From contig JAMZAV010001058.1 of assembly GCA_024449915.1 (NCBI GenBank), positions 1 to 64,000 of the forward strand: DNA of 64,000 bases, given 5' to 3'. Source of the stretch: Sweltsa coloradensis (Eukaryota > Arthropoda > Insecta > Plecoptera > Chloroperlidae). Shown in pieces: positions 35,009 through 48,800 of the stretch. Below the pieces are notes generated by a model that worked only from the letters and a program-made list of their open reading frames with translations, did not search any database and was not told the DNA's origin. The position numbers were made by a program, and so were the translations under genes. Numbering within the stretch: position 1 is the first letter of the stretch; every line of letters begins with the position of its first letter.

Positions 35009-36173
35009 TGCTTTTCAACTTTCTAGTCATACCCTAGCCTAGGCCTACGACCCAGCCTGACACTGTGCCAGCGCGATTAGAAAGTTGAAGGGTGATTTCA
35101 GCTAAAGTAGGGCCTAGGGCTTACTAGCTAGCCTAGGGCCTAGGCTAGGCCTAGCCCTAGGCTCCTAGACACAAGCTTTGTTGCGTTCGTTTAAAAAATA
35201 AAAGAGCCCTCGGCCTAGGCCTACCTTCTGTTAAGTCTTGCTGCCAATCTGCCTAGATTATGTCTGAACACTCATTAACATATGATCTTCAAGATGGAAA
35301 AGAATAGGCAATAACAGTTACAACTGTGATCTAGGCCAAATCAGTCACGTCGTAGTCGAACGGTACAGATTCTACAAAAATGGCAGTGGCCGTAGGACAG
35401 CAAGAAGAGAAACCGGAAATCAAAAACTTTCTGTTCCGGACAATGTAGACAACTTAACATAATGAACTATGAAAATACTTTCAGTTAAAATTTTAAAAAA
35501 TGATTATAATAAGATTTTTAAATTTGTATTTTGTATTTGTAACACGGTACGCTTAATATTGAACCGTGCGCCTAAGAAAGAATCAATGAAAAATGTAAAA
35601 TTAAGAAAAAAAATCAATGCATTTCATATATTTTTATTTTGAGAAATCTGCATTGTTGGCCCATCTGCAACGGACAATCAAATCTTTAGGCGCCAAAACA
35701 CAAAACATCAAGAGTTGGCAGCATGTTGGCAGGTTGGGGGTGGTTGGGGGGGGCAAAAAAAATTACTTCTCCAACATGATAGTATTATTTTCTCTTTTGA
35801 GGTAACAAAAATGTCAAATTTGGTAAAAATGATACAACCAAAGATTAGGCTCTAAATACAATCCCAAAAATGTTAATTATAATTATACATTAAATTTATA
35901 TATATCACTACACTTTGTTCCAACATCGTTTAGTTGGGTAAAGGGGTGTTTCCACCTAAATCTTGGGCATCACCGAATCAGCACCGGCCTGCCAAGCTCG
36001 GCACCTCAACTTCTTTCTCATTCTCTTGTCGTAACACCAACTCTCTCCACTTTTTCCTGTCCCCCTTTTTTTTAAAAAAAATAAAAATATTTGAAGTCTA
36101 TTTAGTCAAGTCACATTTAACTGATTATCATTGGGGATATTAAATTTAAAGCAGACCAAGCCAACCCTGAAGG
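35009..36173. other. Intergenic stretch with TAGGCCTA tracts and a small plus-strand frame
   Basis: TAGGCCTA-rich runs occupy 35090-35220. At about 35381 a 22-codon plus-strand frame starts AATGGCAGTGGCCGTAGG (MAVAVGQQEEKPEIKNFLF) and stops; the context resembles a promoter-proximal exon but nothing joins to it. The rest is plain AT-rich DNA. Confidence 0.3.
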
Positions 36174-37060
36174 CAGTGGCGTAACTCAAAATGGCGGGGT
36201 CCGTATGCAAGTTGGATTTTGGGGCCCCTACTTCCGGGAACAAAGTGTGGTTGCGCGGTATAGTTGGGGTGTGTGGTGAAGCCCCAGCCGGAAGAGCCAT
36301 TTTCGCAGTAGGCGCAAAAAAAATTTTAAGCTACATTATATTATTTGATGGCCTAAAATTCATTACAAGGCGACTTTGAATCCCAATGACAGTGAAATGT
36401 TTAGTCGAAATAGCCCATTTGTGTTATAGATCTACCAACACCACAAAAGCCCTGGCCAAAACGGACGAGTCCAAGTTGTCTTGAATGCAGGTGATGAGCG
36501 CATACGCGCGTACCGCAAGTGATCGGCGGAGAAAAACAGAAACAGAAGGTGCGGGGCGGGCCAGGTCATATCGCTCCCGCCGTAAGCCGTAAAGCTTATT
36601 GGGGCGATATGTTGCTCACGGCTGTCGACAAAAACTGAGCCGTACGGCGCCCGTATCTTCAGAACTCCCCTAAAACAGAGAATGAACTTGGCCCGGAGGC
36701 GCGCGCAGGTAATGGCGAGGGCCACAGTGGTCTTGGTACATCTATAGGCTTGATACCGGGTGGTGGTCGCAGGGGCCTCCAAGCACCCAGGGCCTGTAAG
36801 CACCGCTTGCCTTGTACCATAGGGAGTTACGCCACTGCCTGAAGGTGCCGACACACTACACGCGAACAATGACCCACCAGAAACCGGCATAGGAAACATC
36901 TGGACACGATTGCACTCGCGACAGCACCAGACTCAACGAGGCTAATTTGGAGAAAAAACTTGTGTGCCTCGTGACTCCAAAGTCACTATTTACAATCCTA
37001 AAGCCAAGAACTGATGTTGCCAGCACTTGCTCTCAGATCATCCATGAGATTTGAAACTAC
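36100..37060. repeat. Older dispersed repeat, also at about 20600-20990
   Basis: Both places share GACCAAGCCAACCCTG, then GACTCCAAAGTCAC, TTTACAA and CCAAGAACTGATG in order, with many differences. The 36-kb copy is split by the hAT-type element. No coding capacity. Confidence 0.5.
36174..36837. mobile_element. hAT-type element, CAGTGGCGTAACTC termini
   Basis: Termini CAGTGGCGTAACTC and GAGTTACGCCACTG with CCTGAAGG duplicated exactly. The CAGTGGCGTA end is widespread among animal hAT elements. The frames inside are short. It split an older repeat (see 36100-37060). Confidence 0.85.
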
Positions 37061-37292
37061 AGCTTTGAGGAGAAAGAAGCCTACCTACTCCTTGAACTCC
37101 TACATGCCATGCCAAATCATTTAAATAAACATTTGTTTTGTTTGTAGGCATTTTCTTTGATTCGATTTTTCCAGTTCCTTCTTTCACTTTCTTTTCGCCA
37201 AACCACGAAAGGCGGTTAGATGACCTCGTCCAAATCCAATTTTTTTATAATGTTAACATGTCCATCCATGTCCAAATACTCGCATGTCTATA

Positions 37293-38048
37293 GGGAACCT
37301 AAGTGGGCGTTGTCCGGTTCTCTCCGGTCAGCGTGGTATAGGCGATTAACCCGTGCTCAATGTTTCGTAAGCGATAGCGCGAGAACCCGACCACGGACCG
37401 GAATTATATTCATACTGTAAGAAACTATAATCTTTCCTCTTTGGGTGGATATACATAACTCTGCTCTATCACAAATATAAATGACATTTGTTTTGAGTTG
37501 AAGTGAACTCTACATTTACACTGTTGCCAAACCTTTTAAACTCCTCATGAAAAAGCACGTAAAAACATTTTGTCCGTGGCATCAGCATAACATTTGGTAT
37601 CCGACTTGCTTTGTGGCTACTGTGAGGTTACCGAGTTGTACTAGATTATACATAACTAATAAAATATCCTTCAATGTGCCAGCAAAATCTTGAATGCGAA
37701 GTACATTTAGCAACCATGGTCAGGCTCGTAGTATGCGAGGATGCCACAGCTGCACACAACGTGGCTGCGTCTCGCTTAGGTTGCCGCTCAGTCAGAGTAC
37801 ATTTGCGACAGCGCGCAAACATGGGTCCATTTAACTCATAATAGTTTGAATTTAGGAAGCGTCATCGAGCAAAGTAGAATGCCATCATCTTCTTCACAAA
37901 ATTATGCATCTTGTGATGTAATTGGTTTAGATTTCTTTTGCGCGAGTCAAAAGATACGGCGAGTTACATTTTCGTACCATGCTAATTCTTATGGGCGCTG
38001 AGACCAGAGAGAACCAATTTCCTTCCCGCCTTCAAAACTTAGGTTCCC
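37293..38048. mobile_element. 756-bp TA-flanked element with GGGAACCTAAG termini, copy 2
   Basis: Same ends, length and orientation as copy 1 with only scattered substitutions by eye, indicating recent transposition of both. TA target duplication is intact. It lies in intergenic DNA between the two host genes. Confidence 0.75.
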
Positions 38049-38259
38049 TATATGATGTGCATATGAGTGAACACTGTAAAAGAAAAGGCTTACTTAAATA
38101 AATAATTTTTTAAAAGTCGCATGACTTTTGCAAAGGTAACATCCTCTTTATGACTATGTAGTTAGTTATAAATCTATTATGTATGTTTGTTCAAAAGATA
38201 TTTTTATTGAATTAACAATACCATAGAATATAGATTATTGAGTATGGCTAGTCTTTACC

Positions 38260-38640
38260 ATTGATATTTAACATCTATAGTAGGCTAGATCGCCAGTCTC
38301 CAATACGACCGCAAAGGGGCGAGCCAGCGTATCAAATTGACCTATTCAGGATGGCGATTTGGCGCTTCAATTTATTATGCTAGACATTGTTTTATATGCA
38401 ATTAAGTATTTTTCCGGATTGTTTGATACGGTTTTAGCATGTGCAGCATAAAAATGCACAAACAGAAACAATAGGAAGTTATTGCATAAGGGAATTTAGT
38501 AATCATTTGGTGTTAGTGGCTATATGCTCACCCGGTCAACCTGACGGCCATCTTAAAGAATATTTGTCCATGGCTTCTAATTGACATGCCAGTGGACTGA
38601 TGACTGGGGATCTAGCCTACTATAGATGTTAAATATCAAT
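38260..38640. mobile_element. Short inverted-repeat element
   Basis: ATTGATATTTAACATCTATA and the following GTAGGCTAGATC are mirrored at the right end (GATCTAGCCTACTATAGATG). About 380 bp and non-coding. No clear target duplication. Confidence 0.65.
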
Positions 38641-40506
38641 ATTTATGTAAAATCAGAAAGGGGTGGAGGGTATAGTAGTATCTATGGCTGTGGCCTTGAA
38701 CGAAACATACTGAATGGAATGACAATCTTTCAAAGAAGGACAAGGACATGTAAGTTGTGTTTTAGGGTCAAGTGGTTACTCAGGTACACAGACAACTAAA
38801 ATTGAAACAGTAATCCAAGTGAGTGCTGTCAAGAAAATAGTGATACACAACTATATTAGATTCAAAACAATTTATTTCAAGAAAAAATACATTTCTTAAT
38901 ACGCTAGGCTAGTACTAGTATGTAATTTACAGGTAGTATGTACAAAAGATAATATTAACACAGATATCAAGATCAGGTTCACGACCTGTATCGTACAGTT
39001 GTTAAAAGTAGCGATAATATGCACTAGACTTTTCGTTACCGAATACAATCACCCACCATCTATTTACATAACCCCAAATATGTACTACTAGTATCACTTG
39101 TAATCTATGAACAGGACACTTTGACTAACCATAGGTAGGATCAACTGGCCAGCATGACAATAAATAGGAGGCTACACCATTTGAGGACCTAAAGTAGCTT
39201 AATTTCTCAACATTGGTATGTCGTACGTAGAACAATACACGGACTTGCATCAGGGAAGTGGACGAATTCTTCACTTACTGGTAACATTTATCAAACATTA
39301 AACTTTCTGGCCTTATAACAATAAAAGCCAATTGAGATTGCAAGTTTTAGGGCTAAATGTTTTCTAAAATAGTTATTGAAATGAAAATGAATGAAACGCT
39401 CATTTTAGAGTAGATATCGGACATACATCACCCAATAGTCTAAGCCTTTATGCTTTATGGGCATTCCAAAAATAACTAGAAAACATCATGAAGTGATGCT
39501 CAAAAGGCCAGGAAAAAAGATATTTAATTCAGATACTCATGATGTTTAACACTTGTTTCAAGCCACACTGTATCGATAAACAAGATTTTGATCTTTGGAC
39601 TAAATAAATAACACAATTTGTTTAATAACATCTCTGGAATTTTTGGACGAAAGAGAACATCAAATTTAAGTTTTATTTTAATAATGTTGAGTAAATTTGG
39701 TTGGGAAATGTAACATTCTGTACAGACTTTAGAATACTACTAGATGATTTGTCTGTGCATGCGCATTCCATTGCAACTCAAGTGTGGGCAACACACTATT
39801 GCAACGACAGCTGGCTTTTCATCTCCTTCTCCTTAACGCTTTGATCGCACATTACGTGCGCAATTATAAAAATCTACTTAGAGGGCACAGTCCTGGCTAT
39901 TGCAGTAACACTAGGACAATAAGAATATGCAGGATTAGAACCCATGGCCATGGTACTAGCTAGTAGCTTGGACTTAATGCCTCAATTATATAAAGATAAA
40001 CAAAACTACCAATTGGTTGCACAACAGATGAGGAAACCAAGAGCAAGAGATGCGCACAGTGCAGTGCTCAGTAAACCAAAGCACTAGTCGAGGAGCTCGC
40101 ATAGCTCAATTCCAGGTGCACTACAACCAGTATAATTGTGAATAAGTGACAACTTTATGTGCAAGTATGTGAAAAAAATCCCTGGCTTTATTTTTGACAT
40201 GACCGTGTCATGTTCACAATTTTTCATTGGACCATTACACATTAAAATGTGTAAGACTTTTGAACATGGGGAAATGAACATTTGTTTTATAGGTACTATC
40301 AGTTTGACCCACTAGTCTCTTTCTACTCTACACATGAAAATTAAAAACTAGTACCTAAGCAATAAATCAAACAATACTATTAGGTAGCCTATATTAAAGT
40401 AAATTTTTGAAAACTTAACCAAGATCGGTCCTCTCTCCTGTGTCCCGTCGGCAGTAGAAGCGTAGCTAACCATCATGCCTGAACTATGGTACTAGCTGTT
40501 ATATAT
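38641..40506. other. AT-rich stretch, possible RBM39 3' UTR
   Basis: No gene, repeat array or inverted repeat seen. Holds the minus-strand AATAAA at 38871. If RBM39 uses it, this and 41199-42706 are its 3' UTR. Confidence 0.25.
38871..38876 (-). terminator. RBM39: Possible RBM39 poly(A) signal
   Basis: AATAAA on the minus strand, 3.8 kb past the RBM39 stop. If used, the 3' UTR would contain the hAT-like element at 40507-41198. AATAAA is common in AT-rich DNA, so this is weak. Confidence 0.2.
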
Positions 40507-41198
40507 TAGGGGTGTGCGGGTACCCGAAATTTCGGGTCGGTTCGGGTATTTAATACCCGAACCGAAGCGCGACAATTTGGAACCGACTTCGGTTCGGTTT
40601 CGGGTATTTGAATCGCGCGCGCAAGTCACGACTTCTCGCCAGTAGAAGGTTTTCAACTTGAACAGTCAGCCGGTCCAGGTGGATCGAGCGCGCACTTGGT
40701 TCGGCGCATGTCCCCTCTCACCTCTCAGTCGACCTTCCCCACCCTCCCCACCCGTCAACAGTCAGCTGTGAAGTGGATCGTACGCGCATCGATGTGCGCA
40801 CGCCCCGGCCCGCCTCTCAGCCAGCCGGCCTTGGCTATGACGAGTTACATCGCCCCGCAGCTATCTCTCTCGCACTCATTACGCTTATGGGCTAACACAC
40901 GATGCAGCAACGGCGCTGGACTTTTATAGATATTTTAGTCCTGTTACGTAAATATTTTGTGTTATCATTCATAATCAAGTAATACACGTAAAGACTTCTA
41001 TTATTTGTCAATTTTGTAGATATTTATATGTTTTTACATAGGCCTGTTCAGTTGTCAAGTGGATAATCTCAGTAATCCATAAATTAACATTTTTATTCAT
41101 ATTTTGATAAAACCGAAACCGGAACCGAAAAATCGGGTACTTTACTACCCGGAACCGGAACCGGAACCGAAACCAAAACCTGGAACCGCACATCCCTA
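40507..41198. mobile_element. hAT-like element with CCGAAACCGG-type subterminal words
   Basis: Ends TAGGGGTGTGCGGGTACCCG and CGCACATCCCTA with TTATATAT duplicated exactly. Subterminal words are variants of GGTTCGGGTA / ACCGGAACCG. The middle (about 40650-41110) is shared with the 3' part of the Tigger element. Confidence 0.85.
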
Positions 41199-42706
41199 TT
41201 ATATATAATATCCTGAAGCTGTAGGGGTACATGGGGGAAATATCTTACTATTAAACACAGTATTTACAAATTTAACGCAATTTAATAATGCACTGTGGAA
41301 TACATAACCCGTAAATTTACTTCGTACCCATGTCTCGCCATAGTTGGTTAATCCGGCAGGACTAATGCTTGCTAGTTGCTAATCTAGACTTTATACATGG
41401 ACACTACAAACTTTTCAACATCATTGTGTTAGGATTCTGCAGTATCTTTTACAATGCTGACAATGTAGCTACAGTAGGTAGCCTATAATGATAACACACG
41501 CTTCGCCGTATTAATTACATCCGAGTTTTGTCACCAAGATACAATGTCAGCATCGGAAAAAACTTATAAAGACAGCCAGGGATGCTACCTAGAACATTAT
41601 CCTGTAAAAACACCAACAAAGATCACACTTTATGTAAAACAATGATCATGGCTAAGTGTTGAATTATATTGAATAAAAAATTGGACAAGAGACAAACACA
41701 TTTTCACTCGGAGCCAAACCCGAGAATGATTATTTTATTTAACCAATAGAAAAAATACCATCTTAAGAATATATTTTTAAACAGTCAGTTGTTGCTTCAA
41801 GTTCAAACATAATTAGCATAATAGTGTAAAAATGTATGGTCCAACCAAACATGTCAAGCCACAGAGGGTAACTCGGGACAGAACGTTTCCACGCGTCGAT
41901 GATGAGAAAGTCAATTTGAAGATACCGATACCCCTCACAGTACGAGTGATAAGTGACTTCCGCACTCAAACAGTGATCACACACATTTGTTATCACTCTC
42001 CACCTAGGTAGAGCCTAGTCGTATTGTTCTCAGTCTAAATCCCTACCACACTAGTATATGCATTGCCTACGTTTAACGTTTATTCCGATCTTTTGTTCGA
42101 ATACAACTCAAGACAAAACAATGTTTAAACCAGTAAAAAATACTAGCTACAAAACATTTTGTTGTTGAAGGGCTGAATCGTTTTGATGTCGTTCATCGAT
42201 CATTGCGGTAGCCATTGCATTGCGATTCCGTGTGAACATATTCCCGCATTTCACCACGGCAAAGTAAATTCCTACCCAACATCGCTGGTCAACTACGGAC
42301 CAGCAGTTTGTTCGATACTACCATGATGGTCTTGCTTCATGACGCTCACATGTTAATAATTTGGTAAAAGAAAAAAATTGCCTATGCAATAGATATAGTA
42401 CCTACACATTTTTCAAATGGTGTTAGTTCTTTACTTTTTATCTGTCATAATTCTAACCAACATATTATTATCTAGAACAAACATATAGTACACAAAGGCA
42501 ATCGATTTTTGAACTATTTAGCAAAATTCACTTAACCATACATGTTTTTCATCACATTTGACGACCTGGAGATAAAACACCGTAGCACACTAATACTTTC
42601 TTGGATAAAAACCAATGCGAACGTCATGGCTACACATCTTATTGTGTAGGATATAGCGTGTGTACTAGTCCGAGGATGATTGTCTCGAGGTCCTCGGGGT
42701 CGTGTC
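41199..42706. other. AT-rich stretch directly after the RBM39 stop
   Basis: Contains no convincing exon. A 77-residue minus-strand frame at 41763-41996 has no family resemblance and no splice context. Probably RBM39 3' UTR and downstream DNA. Confidence 0.3.
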
Positions 42707-42819
42707 TCACATTCCGCGCCTCGCGGCCGACGGCATCAGCAGTTGTAACGCCGTCATCGCGTCGGGGAAGAGACTGTGGTAGTTGATGAGGGGAACGTAC
42801 GCGGCAGTGATCACGCGAC
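42707..42819 (-). CDS. RBM39: RBM39 terminal coding exon
   Basis: Acceptor TGTTTCAG; RVITAAYVPLINYHSLFPD then TALQLLMPSAARRGM and stop TGA (42707-42709). The vertebrate protein ends a few residues earlier, at Ser-Arg-Arg after LLVP; here the tail is SAARRGM. It lies 10.1 kb from the previous exon, and phase agrees. Confidence 0.93.
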
Positions 42820-45800
42820 CTGAAACAGGGATAACATTCATATTCACTGCAAATCATGTTCATGACATGACAACATTTGATTCAGGGATGGTTTTGTCAA
42901 AATTTGTTTCAATAGGACCCAATATGCAATTACAGCAGTGTTGATGATACAATTGTTAGGCATATCCACAAAAAAAATTGTAGAACTGGAAAATAGTAGG
43001 TCTATATAATAGAAGAAAGTTACAATTTTTTTTAATCATTTTGTTCTTTCGTCGTAATGTAGGCTTGTGTGTACGAGGATACCTCGCTACTATGACGTTC
43101 AGGAGGGACAGGTGAAACCGAAAACATACTAGTTAAATTAGGATATTTTTCCATTAAAACATTTAAATATTATCATTTAGTTGTGTAGGCCTACAGTTTA
43201 CATCATTGAGTATCTGCATGGGCATCACAGTATCGGGTCCAATCTGCCAAGCTCGATACGATACCTAATATTTTGATGGTAGAAGGCGACTACAAAAATT
43301 AAATTTGTGAAATCATCTAAATAATATACTATGTACTAGCACCATCATCAGTAACCATAGTTAAATGTATACATTTTATCTCCAATCTAGATTAGTTGTT
43401 TAGATTAGGTCTCATGTGTGTATTGATTTGTTTTGTTTTCCAGAGCATAGGCCTACATGGATATGGTGTGTGTGGTGTGGATACTTAGGCCTACATGGAT
43501 ATGGTGTGTATACTTTTACTCGAGCCCAGTGGTCTACACTCCACTTGGTGAATGCATCAGTACCGGTACCCATAGTTCATGTTGCATACGTTATCCCTCC
43601 AACCCAAGAAAAGTTGCTTGGATTGGGTCTACTAGCATGTTGCGTAAAGTGAACATATTGAGTGGAGCGAGTAGGGATGGGAAAAAGCGTTTAGTTTCCT
43701 AAATGGTTAACCCCTTGAAATTATCGCGTTCAACTTTTGGAGAGGATGCCGATTTATAAACGTGAATGCCCGAGCGGCCTGCTAGAGTATGCCCGTTTAT
43801 AAACGTTTCAATGTTTTTGGGTTGCACAGTAATTCAAGGCATGGGTGCATTGAGCTGGAGCTCGGCCATGCAGTAGTGCTACCTATTATTGACAACATCT
43901 TGAACTATTTGGTGAAACATTCAGACAAGGTTTGATCAATAATTAGCATGATTTTGTGAAAACGTGCGTTGCCGGTGCGTGTGACGGCGTGCCTAGTGCG
44001 TGATAGTAGGCAGCAACATAATGTTTTTGGAAGCTATGGTGAGGCGCGTGGATGTGAATGTAGACGAAATCTTGGCACAGAAATCTTGGTTATTAAGCTC
44101 ATCACGAATTTTTCCCTTATACAGTACAACCTTGCTACAACGACCCTTATTAAAACGACGATCGCAATTGAACGACGTTTTTTGGACATTCCTACGAATT
44201 CCCATAAGATTCTATGTATTTCACTTTTAATATTACGTCGCATCATAACGGGACACTCTCATTACAACGTCGTCTGAATGGGTCCGCCAAGCAACAAAAA
44301 CCTTTGAAAAACTCGTAGCTCACAAAAACTTTATTTACTATTCACTCATAAATTGTTTAGAGCACGGAAAACGGTGATTTCAAGGGTCTACCCATAAACA
44401 CCCCCCCCCCCCACCCCGTAGCAGGTCGCTTCCTTTGTGTTTGTTCCCGCCACTTGAAACTCGAGCCGAGCCGATCCCGATCGTAGAGAGCCTGACCTAT
44501 CCCAAAGTGCTTCAGTCACCTGTGATACCACGCTATCGTAACAAGATAAAATATCGCCCGGGAGTATCAAACAAACGTGTCTTTGTGTTGTGATTGTTAA
44601 TCATGTCGAAAATAAAGCCATTTACTTTGGACAAAAACTTAAAATTATTAAAGATTGTAACAACAATCCACCTATGTCAAAAGTAGATTTAATTAAATGT
44701 TGGATTTGCCAGTATCTTGCAGACGTAGAGACTGCACTAGTGCAATGGTTTGGTCAGGCCCGCGCTGAAAACTTACCCGTCAGTGGCCCATTATTGTCTG
44801 AAAAGGCCCGAGAAATAAGCCCGCGCATGAATGAAACAAGTGATTTTACCGCGTCAGCTGAATGGCTGCACAACTTCAAAAAGCGGCACGGCATTACATC
44901 AAAGAAAGTGTGTGGGGAAAGTTCGTCGGTTGACGTAGACACAGTGTCCGATTGGAAACATAATAAACTCCCGGATTTAATCCGAGGGTATGATGCAAAA
45001 AACATTTTCAACGCCGACGAAACCGGTCTGTGTTTTAATTTACTTCCTGACCGGACGTTGGCATTTCACAATGACACCTGCCACGGCGCGAAGCGTTCGA
45101 AGGAACGCATCACAGTGATGCTGTGCACAAACGCAGATGGGAGCGAAAAGTTGCCGCCGCTCGTAATCGGCAAGGCAGGAAAGCCACATTGTTTTAAGAA
45201 CGGGGTAAACTTACCCACAAAATACACTCACAATAAAAAAGCTTGGATGACAAGTAAAGTTTTTGAAGAATGGGTGCGAGCCATCGATGCAAAGATGGGG
45301 GCTCAAAATCTTCAAATTATACTCTTCATTGACCAGACTTCATCACAATCCCCAAAATACGGATTATCTCCGTAATGTGACTCGAGTTTTTCCCAGCCAA
45401 CTGCACGAGCCAGCTCCAACCATTGGATTTGGGAATAATCAAAAACATGAAGGATTTCTACAAAAAGCAATTGCTCCATAGAATCCTACAGGCTATGACC
45501 CACAACAAAGAGCGGCTAAACGAGTGAATATCCTTCAGGTAAGAAATAAATATAGGCCTACAAGTTTAAATTTAATTCGTGAATTTTACGTAAATTAATT
45601 AATGCTAGCTAGTTCATTATTAAATATCAAAATCAATGTGCTTTGAGCTTTTGTTTACCGACGACACGAGATCGTAATGCTTTAAATTTTTAAATTAACT
45701 TTTGAATAAAATTAGGCGATTAATACATATTTTTTTTCTTTCAATCTCACAGGCAATGAGGTTTGTTGCAGTCGCGTGGAGCCAGGTTAAACCACTAACC

Positions 45801-48800
45801 ATAGAAAAGTGCTTCAAAAAAGCTGGCTTTGTTAGTCAAGATGAACACGACGATAAACACGACGAAGACATTGATGACGACAGTTCTTATGACATTTACG
45901 ATGTTGTTATTGACATTGATTCCGAGACTTGGGAAAACATGGGCGGTACAGGCACTGTGGAACAATACATGCAAGCTGACGAGAATCTTGTCACAGGCCA
46001 GCTGTTGTCTATTGATGACTTTGTCGATGACATGATGGCGGTGCCGGATGCGGATAGTGATGTTGACGATCAAGGCAGCGACGCCAATATCGAAGACAAC
46101 TTACCAGTGCCAAAGTTCATTGACGCGATGTTGGCATTTGAAGTCGTAGAAAGATACGTGAACGCTCATAAAGTTAATGACGAGGTACAAAGGAACGTGA
46201 CCTCCATGCACGCCGCATTGATCGAAATAAACGAGAAAGGCGCAAAGCAGTCAAAAATATCGGATTTCTTTAAACGCAAGAAGTGAAGTGTAGGCGACGG
46301 CCCGCGACAGATGTGTACAATGCCGCAAAGAGTAATTACGATCACTTAAATCATAAATTCCTTTCCCATACGACGTAAACATTCAGCCGGGCCAGATGGA
46401 TCGATCGCGCACCTGGGTGAGCGCATGTCGTCCCGCTCCTTTCAGTCAGTCATCACAACACGTGCACAATCAGCTGTGAAGTGGATCGTATGCGCGCTGG
46501 TGTCTGCGCACGTCCTTCCCCACCCCTCAGCCGGCCGGCCGGCCCAGCTACGACAAGTTACATCTCCGCAGCTCTCTCTCCCCCACTCTTACACTTAAGC
46601 GCCGTCACTCTGACGCTGGCAATGAATTGCACTTGACTTTTGTAAATATTTATGTCCCGTTACGTAACATGTTTAGTTTTATCATTAACATTTATAATAC
46701 AGGAATACACATATTATTAACTATTATTTATGGCATTTGTACTGATATTTGTGTGTTTTTACTAGGGGTGGACCGATACTGATACTGATACCGATATTGA
46801 GAATCGGCCGATACCTGTGGTATCGGTAGAATCGGTATCGGAACATTTTGCCGATACCAAATCCGATACAATCTCGTCAATTTACGTACGTACGTACGTA
46901 CGTAGTGTTGAAGTCTACCGTTAGATTGAGCTACTTGCCGCGAGCGCGGTGCGCCGAGTCTCCGATAGAGTGCGTTGCTATTCTATCGACTTGCACCTTC
47001 GACTTCGAGTTCGATCTATCAAAGTCGCTGTTTCCGCGCTCGCATCATCGCATCGTATGACGGATGACGTGTTTGTGACTGTTGTTTGTTTTACTTTTGA
47101 TGAATTCGTAACGAGAAATTAAAGAGTTTAAAATGTCGGTAAAAAAGCGGAGCGAAGTTTGGAAGTACTTTAAAAAGAAAATGCAAGCAACCCGCAACGT
47201 GCTCTTTGTATGTTGTGCAAGCAATACGTCTCGCGAGGCGGTAACAACGCCAAGAGCTTCACCACTAGCAATATGCAAAAGCATAAAGAGCTTCACCACT
47301 AGCAATATGCAAAAGCATATTGCTCGATACCATTCAAGCATTCTAATTGAGCCCACGCCTTGCCCATCTGACGAGGTTGGCCCAGCTACGCCTAGAAAAA
47401 AAATCGCGTACGGCTATACCAGACTCGGATAACGAGAATGAAAGGGAAGACGATTGTTTGCCTCTAGATTCACTTGGGATAGGCCTACTACAAACGCCAA
47501 GGCGTTCTCTAAGCCCTCAGCCTTCAACTTCTGCTTCTTCTGGATTTACAGGTAGGGCCTAGGCCCTAGCCCTGTGCATTACGTAAAATAGCCTACACAA
47601 ATTCTAGGCCTAGCCTTCATGGAGATTTATTTAATTATATTGTGAAGTTGTGGACCTAGGCTAGGGCCTAGCCTAGATTAAAACTTAAGTTTGCCTAGGA
47701 CTAAGGCCCTGGGACTAGGCCTAGACCCTACATCTAGGACTAAAATCAAATAATTTAATTAAATAATGCATCATGCTATTGATCTTCATTAGGGCTAGGC
47801 TAGGCTAGGCCTAGTTCCTTATTCCTTTGTTTTACTTTTGTAAGTTGTGTGGGTGGTGTAGTCCCTACGCATGTAGGCAAAGTGTAGGGCCTATGCCTAG
47901 TTCTAAATAAAACAGGAAAGTGATAACATTTTAATTTGTGTTAATTTTTTTTATTCTTTATTGTTTGTTTGTTGTAGTTTTTACTTTTTAGAAAGTAGGC
48001 CTAGTCAAATGGGGCCTACTGCATAAAGTGGTATCGGTATCGGTAAACAAATAAACGGTATCGGTATCGGCAAATTATGGTATCGGTTCACCCCTAGTTT
48101 TTACCATTAAAGCTGTATTGCTTAATCACAGTAATCTATAAATTGATTTTTTAATTTATATTTTAAAAGTACGGCGATCGTGATATAACGACGTTTTACC
48201 TGTCTCTCCTGAATGTCGTGCTATCAAGGTTGTACTGTAGTCTAAAATACGGGAAAACTCATTTTAGGGGTGGCAAACCCCAATTTTGAACTCACTTTTC
48301 AAAAGGTTAAACGTTTTAGAGCCCTATTTTCGAAATAAAAAAATTGTTGGACAAAGGCCTAGGTTTTACAACAAATACTGTAATAACTAACAACTGTTTA
48401 ATCAGGGGTGGAAAATTACCGCTCACTCAGGCAAGTAAAAATTTCACACTGGCCCCTAAATCAAGAAGTAAAAAAATAAAAAAAAATAAAATAAGCACCT
48501 TGCAGCATATTGGCGAGTGTTTTCAATTATCAATGCAACATTAGCTAGCTACTTCCACAAGTTGTTATTGATACAAATTCGCTTTAAATCGTTTTTTTAG
48601 TCAATCAAACGCTATTTAATACTAAAAAAAATAGCTTCCTCAGACAAATCTCCTTGAACTACATAATATTGTAGATACTTCTACATAAGCCCAGTGGCCT
48701 ACACTGCACTATGACAATGCATCAGTACCCGTAGTTCATCTTGCATACGTGATCCCTCCAATAAAAGATTTAATGCTTAGATTGGGTCTACTATGTATGC

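Larger units (their letters stand above)
44122..48237 (+). mobile_element. Pogo/Tigger-family DNA transposon, degenerate, with a nested hAT
   Basis: Ends CAGTACAACCTTGCTACAAC and its mirror GGTTGTACTG (48228-48237), TA on both sides. A transposase pseudogene occupies 44590-46286. The 3' part includes 420 bases shared with the hAT at 40507-41198 and an intact-ended hAT at 46763-48096. Lies in the last RBM39 intron on the opposite strand to the host gene. Confidence 0.85.

Noticed and set aside
41763..41996. 77-codon minus-strand frame with Cys and aromatic residues
   Set aside because: No family recognised, no splice sites in the right phase, and it lies in probable 3' UTR.
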